A stretch of 57,621 nt of DNA from Nitrosomonadales bacterium (GCA_025350915.1 JANXWX010000181.1:1-57621), one strand, 5' to 3'. Numbered from the stretch's first letter, positions 19,770 through 33,378 are shown. A program made the numbers and translations. Notes: generated by a model from the letters alone, not told the origin.

Positions 19770-21688
19770 GCGCTTTTTTCTACTGATTCTAGTGCTTCAT
19801 TTCCACTTTCTTCTTGTTTAAAGCCACGTTTTAAATGCACCAATAATAATGAAATAGCAGCCGGGGTCATACCCGATATTCTGGCTGCCTGCCCCATTGT
19901 TTCCGGTTGATGCAAATTAAGCTTTTGTTGGGCTTCGATGGATAAACCGCGCACTACTCGGTAGTCCATTTTTTCAGGAAGCAGTGTATTTTCATAGTTT
20001 TCCTGCCTAGATATTTCATCTTTTTGACGGGTAATGTAGCCTTGGTATTTTGCCTGAATTTCTACTTGCTCAGAAACCTGGAAATCCGAAACACCCTGAC
20101 CTGCACAGGGCAAACTCATCAAGCCAGCATAATTGACATCTGGACGTCGTAGCAACTCATGCAAGGTATATTCACGTTCAATTCCTTTACCTAACACACG
20201 CTCTGCATCTGCTTGCGCTAGTACGCCTGGATTTACCCAGATACTTTTTAATCGCTCTTGTTCATTTGCAATTGCTTCACGTTTTCGATCAAATGTTGCC
20301 CACCGCTCTTCATCGACCATACCCAAACCATAGGCAATTTCTGTCAGTCTTAAATCTGCATTATCTTCACGCAGCTGCAACCTGTATTCTGCGCGACTGG
20401 TAAACATACGATAGGGCTCGGTTACACCCCTGGTAATCAGATCATCTACCAGTACACCGAGATAAGCCTCATCTCTACGCGGTGTCCACGATGCTTCATT
20501 GCGAACATATCTGGCCGCATTTAATCCCGCCAACAACCCTTGCGCAGCAGCCTCTTCGTAGCCTGTTGTCCCATTGATCTGCCCCGCAAAGAACAATCCA
20601 TTAATCGCTTTTGTTTCCAGTGATTTTTTCAGGCCGCGCGGATCAAAATAGTCATACTCAATTGCATATCCCGGTCGAGTGATATGCGCATTTTCCATGC
20701 CTTTTATAGAGCGCACTAACGCCAATTGAATATCGAATGGCAGGCTAGTTGATATACCATTTGGGTAAACTTCATGGGTATGAAGACCTTCGGGTTCAAT
20801 GAATATTTGATGACTTTCTTTATCTGCAAACCGTGTGATTTTATCTTCTATAGAAGGGCAGTATCTCGGCCCCACTCCCTCTATCACGCCGGTGAACAAT
20901 GGTGATCGATCCAACCCTCCTCGAATAATATCGTGAGTTTTGGTATTCGTTTGCGTTATCCAGCATGGTAGCTGCTGTGGGTGTTGTTCTGCTTTTCCCA
21001 TAAAGGAAAACACTGGCACAGGGGTATCTCCCGGTTGTTCCAGCATAACGGAGTAATCTATTGAGCGGCCATCTATACGCGGAGGCGTGCCCGTTTTCAA
21101 CCTGCCAATCGGCAGATTTAACTCTCTCAGACGATGTGACAGGCTCACTGACGGAGGATCGCCTGCGCGCCCGGCCTGATAGTTTGTTAAACCGATATGT
21201 ACCAACCCGCAAAGAAATGTGCCCGTCGTTAGTACTACACTTTTTGCATTGAAACTTAAACCCAACTGTGTAACAACACCCGACACTTGATCACCGTCAA
21301 GCAGCAAGTCGTCTACCGCTTGCTGGAAGATCCATAAATTTTTCTGGTTTTCCAGGCGTCCACGAATTGCCTGTTTGTACAGCGCCCGATCTGCCTGAGC
21401 TCGCGTCGCCCTTACTGCAGGACCTTTTGAGGAATTCAAAATTCTAAATTGAATACCAGCCTCATCTGTAGCCGCCGCCATAGCTCCACCCATGGCATCG
21501 AGCTCCTTGACCAAATGACCTTTACCAATACCGCCAATCGACGGATTGCATGACATCATACCTAAAGTCTCAATATTATGAGTTAACAGTAGCGTAGTGC
21601 GGCCCATACGCGCGCTTGCCAGTGCCGCCTCGGTACCTGCATGGCCACCACCAACAACAATAACTTCATATTCTTTAAGATAATTCAT
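19766..21688 (-). CDS. mnmG: tRNA uridine-5-carboxymethylaminomethyl modification enzyme MnmG (GidA)
   Basis: 640 residues, normal. The FAD-binding motif is at the start ([21 protein letters not shown]), then [32 protein letters not shown] and [18 protein letters not shown]. With MnmE it modifies wobble U34 of certain tRNAs. A parS site lies in the gap to mnmE (21760-21775). The ATG at 21688 follows an AAGGA site. First gene of the mnmG-rsmG-parA-parB run. Confidence 0.97.
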   Translation of the reverse strand: MNYLKEYEVIVVGGGHAGTEAALASARMGRTTLLLTHNIETLGMMSCNPSIGGIGKGHLVKELDAMGGAMAAATDEAGIQFRILNSSKGPAVRATRAQADRALYKQAIRGRLENQKNLWIFQQAVDDLLLDGDQVSGVVTQLGLSFNAKSVVLTTGTFLCGLVHIGLTNYQAGRAGDPPSVSLSHRLRELNLPIGRLKTGTPPRIDGRSIDYSVMLEQPGDTPVPVFSFMGKAEQHPQQLPCWITQTNTKTHDIIRGGLDRSPLFTGVIEGVGPRYCPSIEDKITRFADKESHQIFIEPEGLHTHEVYPNGISTSLPFDIQLALVRSIKGMENAHITRPGYAIEYDYFDPRGLKKSLETKAINGLFFAGQINGTTGYEEAAAQGLLAGLNAARYVRNEASWTPRRDEAYLGVLVDDLITRGVTEPYRMFTSRAEYRLQLREDNADLRLTEIAYGLGMVDEERWATFDRKREAIANEQERLKSIWVNPGVLAQADAERVLGKGIEREYTLHELLRRPDVNYAGLMSLPCAGQGVSDFQVSEQVEIQAKYQGYITRQKDEISRQENYENTLLPEKMDYRVVRGLSIEAQQKLNLHQPETMGQAARISGMTPAAISLLLVHLKRGFKQEESGNEALESVEKSA

Positions 21689-21759
21689 CGGGAAAATCCT
21701 TAATCTAGCCTCGCATGATACAACAAATCAATCAACGACACGAAATTCCAACCGATTTA

Positions 21760-21775
21760 TGTTCCACGTGAAACA
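21760..21775. other. parS site (ParB-binding)
   Basis: TGTTCCACGTGAAACA matches the 16-base parS consensus TGTTNCACGTGAAACA exactly. It lies between mnmG and mnmE, about 3.9 kb from dnaA, and pairs with the site at 28275. It may also affect the mnmG promoter. Confidence 0.92.
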
Positions 21776-21784
21776 TATTTGACG

Positions 21785-23125
21785 CTATTTGCCGATACAG
21801 AAACGACTAAATATTTCTCCAAGTAAATCATCAGAGGTAAATTCGCCGGTAATGGTATTCAATGACTCCTGTGCCAGCCTGAGTTCCTCGGCAAAAAACT
21901 CTGCGCGTGATAATTCTTTACCCGCATTGTTTGTGTGCTCTAACGCCTGTATTAGTGCGCGCACATGCCTCTCGCGCGCCATAAATACACCTGCCTCCTG
22001 GTGCCAGCCAATTAATAACAGTAGTTTTTCCTTGAGCTCAGATATGCCCTCACCCGTTTTGGCAGATAGATAGACGCAATCCTTTTCATTTAAACTAGTG
22101 AAATCTGCTTCGGTCAGTTTTAGATCTATTTTATTAATGATAAACAACCGAGGGGTTGCTTTCGGTAATTCCTGCAGTATTTTTTTGTCTTCGTCTGTAA
22201 AGCCGTATTTGGCATCCAGCATGAATAAAATGACATCCACCCTTGCAATGGTGCTTCGGGTACGTTCAATGCCCAGTCGCTCTACAATATCAACGGCATC
22301 TCTTAAACCTGCAGTATCGATAATGTGCAGAGGTATGCCGTTAAGCTGTATGGATTGTCTAATGACATCCCGTGTCGTGCCTGGAATGTCGCTGACCAGC
22401 GCGATGTCTTCCCCGCTTAAGCAATTGAGTAAACTGGACTTACCTACATTGGGTTGGCCAATTAAGGCAACATGCGCACCTTCTCGTAGCAAACTCCCCT
22501 GTTGCGCCATTGCTAAAGTGTTTACCAATTTGGACTTAATGATGTTGAGCTTAGATTCTTTCCTCGAAATATCCAGTTGCTCTAGCTCCTCCTCAGGAAA
22601 ATCAAGCATCGCTTCAACCAGCATGCGTAGATCAATCAGTTGGGCTAATAATTCATGAATAATTCTGGAAAAATCGCCTAGCAGGGATCGCATCGCTGAT
22701 TTGGCTGCTTGCGCAGTACTGGAATCGATAAGATCAGCAACGCTTTCAGCCTGAGCCAAATCTAATTTGTTATTGAGATAAGCGCGTTGGGTGAACTCTC
22801 CTGGAAGAGCCAGACGAGTACCCATGTTTAAACATCGTTGGAGGAGTAGCTGAAGAATGGCCGGTCCGCCATGGCCTTGCAACTCAAGGACATCTTCTCC
22901 AGTATAGGAGTGGGGTGCAGGAAAATAGATCGCAATGCCTTGATCTATGACCTCCCCCGCTTCATCGTAAAATTGCGTCAAAACCGCTTTACGCGGATTG
23001 GGCAAAACTCCGATTACACCAGCAGCAACTTTACCTATATTGATGCCGGAGATACGTACAACGCCAATACCGCCTCGTCCCGGGGCAGTCGCAATGGCTG
23101 CGATACTGTCAGATTTTGGCAACAC
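21785..23125 (-). CDS. mnmE: tRNA modification GTPase MnmE (TrmE)
   Basis: 446 residues starting at a GTG (23125); the conserved SIAAIATAPGRGGIGVVRISG begins at residue 7, so this start fits. The N-terminal folate-binding domain is followed by helices and an inserted GTPase domain with ALIGQPNVGKSSLLN (P-loop), DIPGTTRDV (switch) and DTAGLRDA. The end SRFCIGK carries the catalytic Cys motif. It partners MnmG. Its start overlaps yidC by 17 bases, so it is probably translated from the yidC message. Confidence 0.97.
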   Translation of the reverse strand: MLPKSDSIAAIATAPGRGGIGVVRISGINIGKVAAGVIGVLPNPRKAVLTQFYDEAGEVIDQGIAIYFPAPHSYTGEDVLELQGHGGPAILQLLLQRCLNMGTRLALPGEFTQRAYLNNKLDLAQAESVADLIDSSTAQAAKSAMRSLLGDFSRIIHELLAQLIDLRMLVEAMLDFPEEELEQLDISRKESKLNIIKSKLVNTLAMAQQGSLLREGAHVALIGQPNVGKSSLLNCLSGEDIALVSDIPGTTRDVIRQSIQLNGIPLHIIDTAGLRDAVDIVERLGIERTRSTIARVDVILFMLDAKYGFTDEDKKILQELPKATPRLFIINKIDLKLTEADFTSLNEKDCVYLSAKTGEGISELKEKLLLLIGWHQEAGVFMARERHVRALIQALEHTNNAGKELSRAEFFAEELRLAQESLNTITGEFTSDDLLGEIFSRFCIGK

Positions 23126-24758
23126 CTTTGACTGCGGCCTCTATGTTACGGGTGATATACCACTGTTGTGCGATAGATAGAATATTGTTAACAACTGAAT
23201 ACAGTACCAAGCCCGCAGGGAAGAAGAAAAATATCACACTGAAAGCCACCGGCATGATTTGCATTAATTTTGCCTGCATTGGATCCGGAGGAATAGGATT
23301 CAATTTGCTTTGCAAGAACATACTAACGCCCATAATTACTGGCAAAACGTAATAAGGATCTGAGCGTGATAAATCGGTGATCCAGCCAATAAAGGGCGCA
23401 TAACGCATTTCAACACTGGCAAGAATTGACCAGTACAACGAAATGAATACCGGTATTTGAATCAGGACCGGCAAGCAACCACCCAAAGGATTGATTTTTT
23501 CGACCTTGTACAAATCCATCATTGCGCGATTGAGCTTCTCTCGATCATTGCTGTATTGTTCTTTTATTTTTGCCAGTTTCGGTGCCACGACACGCATCTT
23601 GGCCATAGAACGGTAGCTGGCAGCTGATAAGGGGAAGAAGGCCAGTTTGATCAGTATAGTCAAGATAATAATGGCGAAGCCCCAGTTATTAACCCATCCA
23701 TGGATCGCAGAAAGCAACCAAAATATCGGTTTAGCGATAATCGTTAAAAATCCATAATCAACGGTTAAACCTAACCCAGGTGCAATGTCGTCCAGTTTAC
23801 TTTGAGCCGGTCCTACGTATAGTGGGACAGAGATTGTTCCGGTTTGTCCAGGAGCTATTTTATCTATTGGCAGAATGAGACCTACAGAATACAGACCATT
23901 ATCGAGTTTTTTATCGTAAAACTCACGCTTTGTGTTACCTGCTGGTATCCAGGCTGAAACGAAATAATGTTGAAGCATACCAACCCAGCCATTATCGGCA
24001 GTCACTGGCATGTGAGCCTTGTTTTTTTCTATACTGTCAAAGTCAATTTTGTTGAATTTGTCTTTTTCAGTATAAACAGCAGGTCCGGTATAAGTTGGTA
24101 CAAACTTTGTACTACCAACTGGTTCAAAATTGTCTCGAACCAGTTGAAAATACGCAGAGGATTGAATTGCTTCTTTTGACGTATTTTCAATTACATACTC
24201 TATATCAATGATATAGCTGCTCTTATGAAATACGAATATTTTACTTACCTTACTGCCCGAACTATCGGTTGAAAGCATGCGAATCTTAATTGAATCACTG
24301 CCATCAATGAGGGCGTATTGTTTAAATTCACTAGTAAATATCGTATTGTGAGTAGGAAGATTGGGCCCTAATAAGCCTGATTGTGCAATATAGGTATGCT
24401 CATGATCTTGTCTGAACAATTGAAAAGGCTTGCTTTTGTCAATAGTGTCAAATTGTTTTAACAATTCAATCTGGGTAATATCTCCGCCAGCAGTACTTAT
24501 CTCTGCCTTGAAAAAATCTGTTGTAACAGTAATATTTTCACCTGTTAGCGCACTTTTCTTGACAATAACAGGTCCAACTGGCTGTCTATCAGTCTTGTCT
24601 GCAATAAGTGATGCTGAGGGAGCCGGCGTAGAAGATGCGGCAATGACCTGCTGCGGCACGGGTTGATTTTGGCGATGCCAACCATCCCACAATAAAAAAA
24701 TTGAGAATGAAAAGATACTCAAAAGTAGTATTCGCTGAAATTCCATTGTGGCTTTCAC
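23109..24758 (-). CDS. yidC: Membrane protein insertase YidC
   Basis: 549 residues. An N-terminal membrane helix (ILLLSIFSFSIFLLWDGW), then a large periplasmic beta domain (about 65-335) typical of gram-negative YidC, then the conserved insertase core from about residue 350: AIIILTILIKLAFFPLSAASYRSM, IKEQYSNDREKLNRAMMDLYK, NPLGGCLPVLIQIPVFISLYW. The conserved core Arg is not separately verified. It inserts inner-membrane proteins, including the ATP synthase c subunit. It is 9 bases after yidD and overlaps mnmE. Confidence 0.97.
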   Translation of the reverse strand: MKATMEFQRILLLSIFSFSIFLLWDGWHRQNQPVPQQVIAASSTPAPSASLIADKTDRQPVGPVIVKKSALTGENITVTTDFFKAEISTAGGDITQIELLKQFDTIDKSKPFQLFRQDHEHTYIAQSGLLGPNLPTHNTIFTSEFKQYALIDGSDSIKIRMLSTDSSGSKVSKIFVFHKSSYIIDIEYVIENTSKEAIQSSAYFQLVRDNFEPVGSTKFVPTYTGPAVYTEKDKFNKIDFDSIEKNKAHMPVTADNGWVGMLQHYFVSAWIPAGNTKREFYDKKLDNGLYSVGLILPIDKIAPGQTGTISVPLYVGPAQSKLDDIAPGLGLTVDYGFLTIIAKPIFWLLSAIHGWVNNWGFAIIILTILIKLAFFPLSAASYRSMAKMRVVAPKLAKIKEQYSNDREKLNRAMMDLYKVEKINPLGGCLPVLIQIPVFISLYWSILASVEMRYAPFIGWITDLSRSDPYYVLPVIMGVSMFLQSKLNPIPPDPMQAKLMQIMPVAFSVIFFFFPAGLVLYSVVNNILSIAQQWYITRNIEAAVKGVAKI

Positions 24759-24767
24759 TTAAAAAGG

Positions 24768-24977
24768 CTAAGGCGCGGGATCATAACCGCCAGGGTGCCA
24801 TGGGTTGCATCGCAACACACGTTTGAAACTTAACCAGCCGCCGCGTATCACCCCATGCCGCTGAATAACTTCAATAGCATATTGTGAACAACTGGGTGTA
24901 AAACGACACGAGGGTTGTAAAAAAGGACTAATAAGGTATTGATATGTCTTAATTAATTTAATAAAGATAACGCTCAT
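24768..24977 (-). CDS. yidD: Membrane protein insertion efficiency factor YidD
   Basis: 69 residues. [38 protein letters not shown] and [15 protein letters not shown] are the family signature, with three conserved Cys. It is a small amphipathic membrane-associated protein that assists YidC. Its start codon overlaps the rnpA stop by one base, so translation is likely coupled. It is in the usual rpmH-rnpA-yidD-yidC order. Confidence 0.96.
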   Translation of the reverse strand: MSVIFIKLIKTYQYLISPFLQPSCRFTPSCSQYAIEVIQRHGVIRGGWLSFKRVLRCNPWHPGGYDPAP

Positions 24978-25321
24978 TACGATACCCTGACAGATTGCAT
25001 GAGATGTAACAATGCCAGTTTAGCTTCCTCTGAAGATTGTGAGTTTAAATGTCTTCTCACTTTAACAACAAAATCCTTAACTGGTAATTCAGCTGAGTGG
25101 AGTCTAAACAATTCACGAATTAGGCGTTTGGCAAAATTTCGTGTTACAGATTTTGGCATAATCCTTTTACTGACAACCATGCCTAGCCTGGAAGTTTCAT
25201 GTTCATTATCTACGACGTGGATGCTAAACCACTTGTTTGATATCGCTTTAGAGCTAAAAGCCAGTTCAAATTCCCTGCGTTGCCGGATTCGGTGGCTAGG
25301 AGGAAATATAAAACGCGTCAA
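24977..25321 (-). CDS. rnpA: Ribonuclease P protein component
   Basis: 114 residues, basic. [16 protein letters not shown] is the usual N-terminal block, and [15 protein letters not shown] is the RNR-type signature that contacts the catalytic RNA. It matures tRNA 5' ends together with the RNase P RNA, which is not in this window. The upstream rpmH gene ends only 9 bases away. The central cleft residues FSIHVV-type ([11 protein letters not shown]) are present. Confidence 0.95.
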   Translation of the reverse strand: MTRFIFPPSHRIRQRREFELAFSSKAISNKWFSIHVVDNEHETSRLGMVVSKRIMPKSVTRNFAKRLIRELFRLHSAELPVKDFVVKVRRHLNSQSSEEAKLALLHLMQSVRVS

Positions 25322-25330
25322 TTGGTAACG

Positions 25331-25468
25331 TTATTCAACTGCCAAACGGACACGGCCTTTTGCTCTGCGAGCAGCGATAACGGCTCTACCACCTTTGGTT
25401 TTCATACGCACTAAAAAGCCGTGAGTACGTTTTCTTTTGATGACTGATGGTTGGTATGTACGCTTCAT
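25331..25468 (-). CDS. rpmH: 50S ribosomal protein L34
   Basis: 45 residues: [20 protein letters not shown] at the start, then [19 protein letters not shown], ending LAVE. This is an almost canonical L34. It is part of the large ribosomal subunit. It lies divergent to dnaA and heads the rpmH-rnpA-yidD-yidC-mnmE operon, with a strong promoter at 25505-25533. It is too short for many ORF callers. Confidence 0.97.
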   Translation of the reverse strand: MKRTYQPSVIKRKRTHGFLVRMKTKGGRAVIAARRAKGRVRLAVE

Positions 25469-25504
25469 AATAATTGACCTGTTGTAAGTTTTCGAAAGCC
25501 TGCA

Positions 25505-25533
25505 ATTACAATACTTTGGGCTTGTTCTGTCAA
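25505..25533 (-). promoter_or_regulatory. Sigma-70 promoter of the rpmH operon
   Basis: Minus strand: TTGACA (25533-25528), 17-base spacer, TGTAAT (25510-25505). The start would lie about 30 bases upstream of the rpmH ATG. A DnaA box sits 15 bases behind the -35. Confidence 0.75.
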
Positions 25534-25547
25534 GAACATTTTTTAAC

Positions 25548-25556
25548 TGTGGATAA
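25548..25556 (-). other. DnaA box in the rpmH-dnaA gap
   Basis: TGTGGATAA on the plus strand, i.e. TTATCCACA on the minus strand, is a perfect consensus DnaA box. It lies between the divergent rpmH and dnaA genes, where it could serve origin function or dnaA autoregulation. Confidence 0.8.
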
Positions 25557-25611
25557 CTTATGCTCTACGCTGTAGAATAATAAAATATTACTTAATACTT
25601 GCAAGAAGATT

Positions 25612-26958
25612 ATGTCAGACAAAAGCTTATGGGAATCATGTTTAAAGTCTTTTGAAAAAGATCTTCCTGCTCAACAATTTAACTCTTGGATCAAGCCGCT
25701 TGTATGTGAAGTTAGTGATGACATTATTACACTGACTGCACCCAACACTTTCATTTTAAAAATAATTCAGGACAGATTTTTAATTGATATTACCAAACTA
25801 GCAAAAAATAGTTTCAAAAAAACTCCGAGATTTGAGTTTAAAGTCGGCAAAAAAACAGTTTCACCTAATACGCCTATTTCAAGTGTTTTTGTTCCAGCTG
25901 AAAATATTCAGCAAGATACGCAAAAAACACCAAAAAATCATAGCAAATTAAATGGCTCACTGGCATTTGAAAACTTTGTCACTGGTAAGGCAAATCAATT
26001 AGCCCATGCTGCCGCAATGCAGGTCGCAAACTTCCCTGGAACAATGTATAACCCATTATTTATTTATGGCGGTGTTGGACTAGGAAAAACCCATTTACTT
26101 CAATCAATTGGGAATTTGGTGAAGAAAGAAAATGATCTCGCCAAAATTTGTTATGTTCATGCTACAAATTATGTATCAGATGTTGTCAGGGCATTCCAAA
26201 CCAAGAAATTTGATGAATTTAAGCAGTTTTATAACTCCCTAGATCTACTATTGATTGACGACATTCAATTTATTGCAGACAAACCTGGCACACAACAAGA
26301 GTTTTTCTACACTCTGAATTCATTAATAGATTCGAATAAACAAGTCGTTATTACTTGCGATACTTTTCCAAAAGAAATTTCAGGAATAGAGGCGCGATTA
26401 ACGTCACGTTTTAGTTGTGGTTTGACAGTAGCAGTGGAGCCGCCTGGCCTGGAAATGCGCGTAGCCATACTGTTACAAAAAGCGATAATTCTGAATCACC
26501 CTATACAAGAGGATGTAGCATTCTTTATAGCAAAACACGTACGTTCAAATATAAGAGAACTTGAAGGCGCATTGAATAGAATATTGGCTTATGCTAAATT
26601 CCACAAAGAAAATATAACCGTAGAATCAGCAAAAGAAGCACTAAAGGACCTGTTATCAGCTCAGAATAAACAAGTATCCATCGAAAATATACAAAAAACA
26701 GTTGCAGAATTTTATAGACTTAAAGTGGTTGAGTTATTATCAAAAAAACGAACAAGAGCCATAGCCAGACCAAGACAATTGGCAATGTGTCTGGCAAGAG
26801 AACTGACTCAACTCAGTTTGCCTGAAATCGGCAATGCTTTTGGAGGCCGTGATCATTCAACCGTGTTACATGCCTGTAAGACTATCGAGATGTTAAGAAA
26901 TACTGACCAGGCATTTAATTCTGATTTTAATTTATTAAATCAAACATTAAGAAATTAG
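25612..26958 (+). CDS. dnaA: Chromosomal replication initiator protein DnaA
   Basis: 448 residues. Domain I is about 1-80 (LWESCLKSFEKDLPAQQFNSWIKPL), domain II is a short linker, and the AAA+ domain III has GGVGLGKTHLL (153-160 P-loop), LLIDDIQFIADK (Walker B) and EARLTSRFSCGL. Domain IV at the C-terminus has the DNA-binding signature RDHSTVLHACKTI. It opens the origin by binding DnaA boxes; three candidates flank this gene. AAGAAG precedes the ATG. Its codon use is visibly more AT-rich than that of the atp genes. Confidence 0.98.
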   Translation: MSDKSLWESCLKSFEKDLPAQQFNSWIKPLVCEVSDDIITLTAPNTFILKIIQDRFLIDITKLAKNSFKKTPRFEFKVGKKTVSPNTPISSVFVPAENIQQDTQKTPKNHSKLNGSLAFENFVTGKANQLAHAAAMQVANFPGTMYNPLFIYGGVGLGKTHLLQSIGNLVKKENDLAKICYVHATNYVSDVVRAFQTKKFDEFKQFYNSLDLLLIDDIQFIADKPGTQQEFFYTLNSLIDSNKQVVITCDTFPKEISGIEARLTSRFSCGLTVAVEPPGLEMRVAILLQKAIILNHPIQEDVAFFIAKHVRSNIRELEGALNRILAYAKFHKENITVESAKEALKDLLSAQNKQVSIENIQKTVAEFYRLKVVELLSKKRTRAIARPRQLAMCLARELTQLSLPEIGNAFGGRDHSTVLHACKTIEMLRNTDQAFNSDFNLLNQTLRN

Positions 26959-26985
26959 TAATTCGGTATATAAATTGAAATAAAT

Positions 26986-26994
26986 TGTTGATAA
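26986..26994 (-). other. DnaA-box-like sequence
   Basis: TGTTGATAA on the plus strand differs at one base from the TGTGGATAA consensus complement. It is 36 bases from the perfect box at 27022. Confidence 0.5.
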
Positions 26995-27021
26995 CTCGCT
27001 TTTTTAAATGTTTTATAAAAG

Positions 27022-27030
27022 TTATACACA
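27022..27030 (+). other. DnaA box in the dnaA-dnaN gap
   Basis: TTATACACA fits the consensus TTATNCACA exactly and sits in an AT-rich segment next to TTTTATAAAA. Confidence 0.75.
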
Positions 27031-27157
27031 AATTGTAAACATTCAATTTGCATTTTATAGCAGTATTAAAACAAACCTAACTAATTGTAATATTGAATAA
27101 AATAGACTTGTTAACAGATTTAAGCGTAAGTATTATTATTATTAAGGATATATAAGA

Positions 27158-30687
<3,530 letters not shown>

Positions 30688-30731
30688 TAGTTAAGGCAAA
30701 AACAATCGAATTGATTGAAATGTAATAAAGA

Positions 30732-33356
30732 TTATTTCTTCTTGGTTGTTGTCTTCTTTTTAACGGTTGCTACCTTTTTAGTTGCAACCGTTTTCTTTTT
30801 CGCAGCAGGTTTTTTCGTTACCGCGGTGGTTTTCTCTTCAACAGGCGCTTTTTTGGTTGTAGCTACTTTTTTGGCAGCAGCAGGCTTTTTAGTAGTTGCT
30901 TTTTTCTTGCTGACAGGCCCTTTCGCAATGCGTGCTGCCAGCAAAGCGAGCGCTTCCTCCAATGTGACTTCATCAGGTGACACATCTTTGGGCAAAGTAG
31001 CATTCACTTTTAAATGACGAACGTAGGGCCCGTAACGACCATTACAGACATCAACCGGCTTTTTGTCTTCTGGATGTACACCGAGCTCACGCAAAACGGT
31101 ATTAGAGGTTCTCGCTTCAGCCAATAAGGCTACTGCACGATCTAATTCGATGGTGAATACACTATCGGTTTTCGGTATGGATTTAAATTTGCCATCATGG
31201 CCAACGTAGGGTCCAAATCGACCAATATTAACGATAACTTTTTTGCCGGATTCAGGATGGTTACCGAGTTCCTTTGGTAACTCCAATAACTTTAGCGCTG
31301 CGGGCAAATCGGCGTTTTCAGGCAGGACTTCTTTCGGCCAAGACATACGTCTAGGCTTTTTCTTGTCGCCTTCAACAACTTCACCAAGCTGTACATAATA
31401 ACCGTAGGGTCCGCGCAATAACAAAACTGGTAAATTGGTTGCTGGGTCGGTGCCAAGCTCCTTTCGTGCCTCAGCAGGATCTATTTCACCTGTCGTACTG
31501 CGCGTGTAGTCACATTCAGGATACGCAGTGCAGCCTATAAAACTGCCGCGTTTACCCAGTCTGGTAGCCAGAGGCTTGCCGCACTTTGGGCAATCTTCGT
31601 TAATTAATTCCTGAGTCACATCTTTACGTTCAATGTTCTTTTTTTCTTGAACTAACTTATCAAAATCTGTCCAGAAAGATTCTAATACAGGAATCCAGTC
31701 ACGCTTGCCTTCAGAAATTTCATCAAGCTCATCTTCCATTTGCGCGGTAAAACCATAATCAACATAGCGCGTAAAATGTTCAGATAAAAAGCGGTTTACA
31801 ACTCGGCCGACATCAGTGGGTGTAAAGCGCTTCTTTTCCAGTAAGGCATATTCGCGCGCCTGCAAAGTTGAAATAATGCTCGCATAGGTTGAAGGACGCC
31901 CTATGCCATGTTCTTCCAGGGTTTTGACCAGACTGGCTTCAGTAAAGCGTGGCGGAGGTTGAGTAAAGTGTTGCTCTCCATAAAGTTTGTCCACAGGTAA
32001 AATGTCGCCCTCTTCCAGTGGGGGTAATTTGCCACCCTCCTCTTCCGTGTTATCGTCGGTGTCCTCCTGATATACCGCTATGAATCCGGGAAATATAAGG
32101 GTTTGTCCGCTGGCGCGGAATAAGGTGTCATCTCCACCCAAGCGTATATCTACGCTGACCGTATCAAAACGAGCCGGGTTCATTTGGCTGGCTAATGTTC
32201 GCTTCCAGATCAATTCATATAGTCGCGCCTGATCAACAGTCAACGCATCACGTATGCTGTCGGGTGAACGAGAGATGGAGGTTGGTCGAATCGCTTCGTG
32301 CGCCTCCTGGGCATTTTTAGCCTTGCTTTTGTAGACTGGTACGGTACGGGGAAGATAGTCAGCAGAAAAATTGGAGCTGATATAGTCGCGAATTTCAGTA
32401 ATAGCCTCTTGCGCCAGATTTACCGAGTCGGTACGCATATAGCTGATCAAACCAACGGTTTGACCGCCAATATCAATACCTTCATAGAGTTGCTGCGCGA
32501 TACGCATCACGCGGTCAGCAGACATGCCCAGTTTACGCACGCCTTCCTGTTGCATGGTGGAGGTGGTAAATGGCGCGGCAGCATAACGTTGCTTGGGTTT
32601 CTTATCGACGCGTACAACGCGTGGCGGTAGTTTCGCAGCATTCAACGTGTTGTGAATACCGTGATAAGCCGCTTCACCATTGATGCTCAGTTGCTCAAGC
32701 TTTTTGCCTTGGTACTGAAACAGTTTTGCAGTGAAAGGCAGCTTATTTTTTTGACTGTCCAGGTGGACTGTCCAGTATTCCTGGGATTTAAATGCTTCAA
32801 TCTCCAGTTCACGTTCAACGATCAAGCGTAATGCCGGGCTTTGTACGCGGCCAGCAGACAAGCCGGGACGAATTTTTCTCCATAACAAGGGGGATAAATT
32901 AAAGCCTACCAGGTAGTCCAAGGCACGTCGTGCCTGCTGCGCATTGACCAGCGGTATTGAAATGTCTCTTGGATTTGCGACAGCCTCACGTACGGCGTTC
33001 TGTGTAATTTCATAAAAAACGACACGCTGCATAGGCGTTTTTTTCAGGTTGCGTTTTGCTTTCAGCAATTCAGCAACGTGCCACGCAATCGCCTCGCCCT
33101 CTCTATCCGGGTCGGTCGCCAGATAGATATGATCAGCTGAACTGGCCGCCTTGGCGATTGCATCAACGTGTTTACTGTTGCGTGCAATTGTTTCATATTG
33201 CATTGCAAAGTTATTTTCGGTATCGATCGCACCCGTTTTCGGAATTAAATCCCGTACGTGTCCGAAAGTAGCGAGTACTTCAAAATCATTGCCAAGATAT
33301 TTTTTTAATGTTTTGGCTTTGGCGGGGGACTCGACAATAAGGAGATTAGAAGCCAT
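30732..33356 (-). CDS. topA: DNA topoisomerase I with lysine-rich C-terminal tail
   Basis: 874 residues from the ATG at 33356 (MASNLLIVESPAKAKTL); the frame stays open 22 codons further upstream into the smg spacer, which I reject as the start. The Toprim domain has ATDPDREGEAIAWH. The active-site tyrosine is Tyr306 in SYMRTDSV. A Cys4 zinc finger follows (CPKCGKPLATRLGKR, then FIGCTAYPECDY). The last 60 residues are Lys/Ala/Thr-rich with repeated KK motifs, like histone-H1-type tails. It relaxes negative supercoils. It is convergent with gyrB and ends the dprA-smg-topA run. Confidence 0.96.
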   Translation of the reverse strand: MASNLLIVESPAKAKTLKKYLGNDFEVLATFGHVRDLIPKTGAIDTENNFAMQYETIARNSKHVDAIAKAASSADHIYLATDPDREGEAIAWHVAELLKAKRNLKKTPMQRVVFYEITQNAVREAVANPRDISIPLVNAQQARRALDYLVGFNLSPLLWRKIRPGLSAGRVQSPALRLIVERELEIEAFKSQEYWTVHLDSQKNKLPFTAKLFQYQGKKLEQLSINGEAAYHGIHNTLNAAKLPPRVVRVDKKPKQRYAAAPFTTSTMQQEGVRKLGMSADRVMRIAQQLYEGIDIGGQTVGLISYMRTDSVNLAQEAITEIRDYISSNFSADYLPRTVPVYKSKAKNAQEAHEAIRPTSISRSPDSIRDALTVDQARLYELIWKRTLASQMNPARFDTVSVDIRLGGDDTLFRASGQTLIFPGFIAVYQEDTDDNTEEEGGKLPPLEEGDILPVDKLYGEQHFTQPPPRFTEASLVKTLEEHGIGRPSTYASIISTLQAREYALLEKKRFTPTDVGRVVNRFLSEHFTRYVDYGFTAQMEDELDEISEGKRDWIPVLESFWTDFDKLVQEKKNIERKDVTQELINEDCPKCGKPLATRLGKRGSFIGCTAYPECDYTRSTTGEIDPAEARKELGTDPATNLPVLLLRGPYGYYVQLGEVVEGDKKKPRRMSWPKEVLPENADLPAALKLLELPKELGNHPESGKKVIVNIGRFGPYVGHDGKFKSIPKTDSVFTIELDRAVALLAEARTSNTVLRELGVHPEDKKPVDVCNGRYGPYVRHLKVNATLPKDVSPDEVTLEEALALLAARIAKGPVSKKKATTKKPAAAKKVATTKKAPVEEKTTAVTKKPAAKKKTVATKKVATVKKKTTTKKK

Positions 33357-33378
33357 GAATAAGGATCTACCGGGCGAG

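Larger units (their letters stand above)
26959..27157. other. Probable oriC segment (dnaA-dnaN gap)
   Basis: A 199-base strongly AT-rich gap. It contains a DnaA-box-like TGTTGATAA (26986-26994, one mismatch) and TTATACACA (27022-27030), plus AT stretches suited to unwinding (27060-27150). Gene direction diverges from here and from the rpmH-dnaA gap, fitting an origin at this site. GC skew was not computed. Confidence 0.6.

Noticed and set aside
30688-30731. Terminator between gyrB and topA
   Set aside because: Only a 5-bp stem (caatc/gattg) is visible and no T tract follows.
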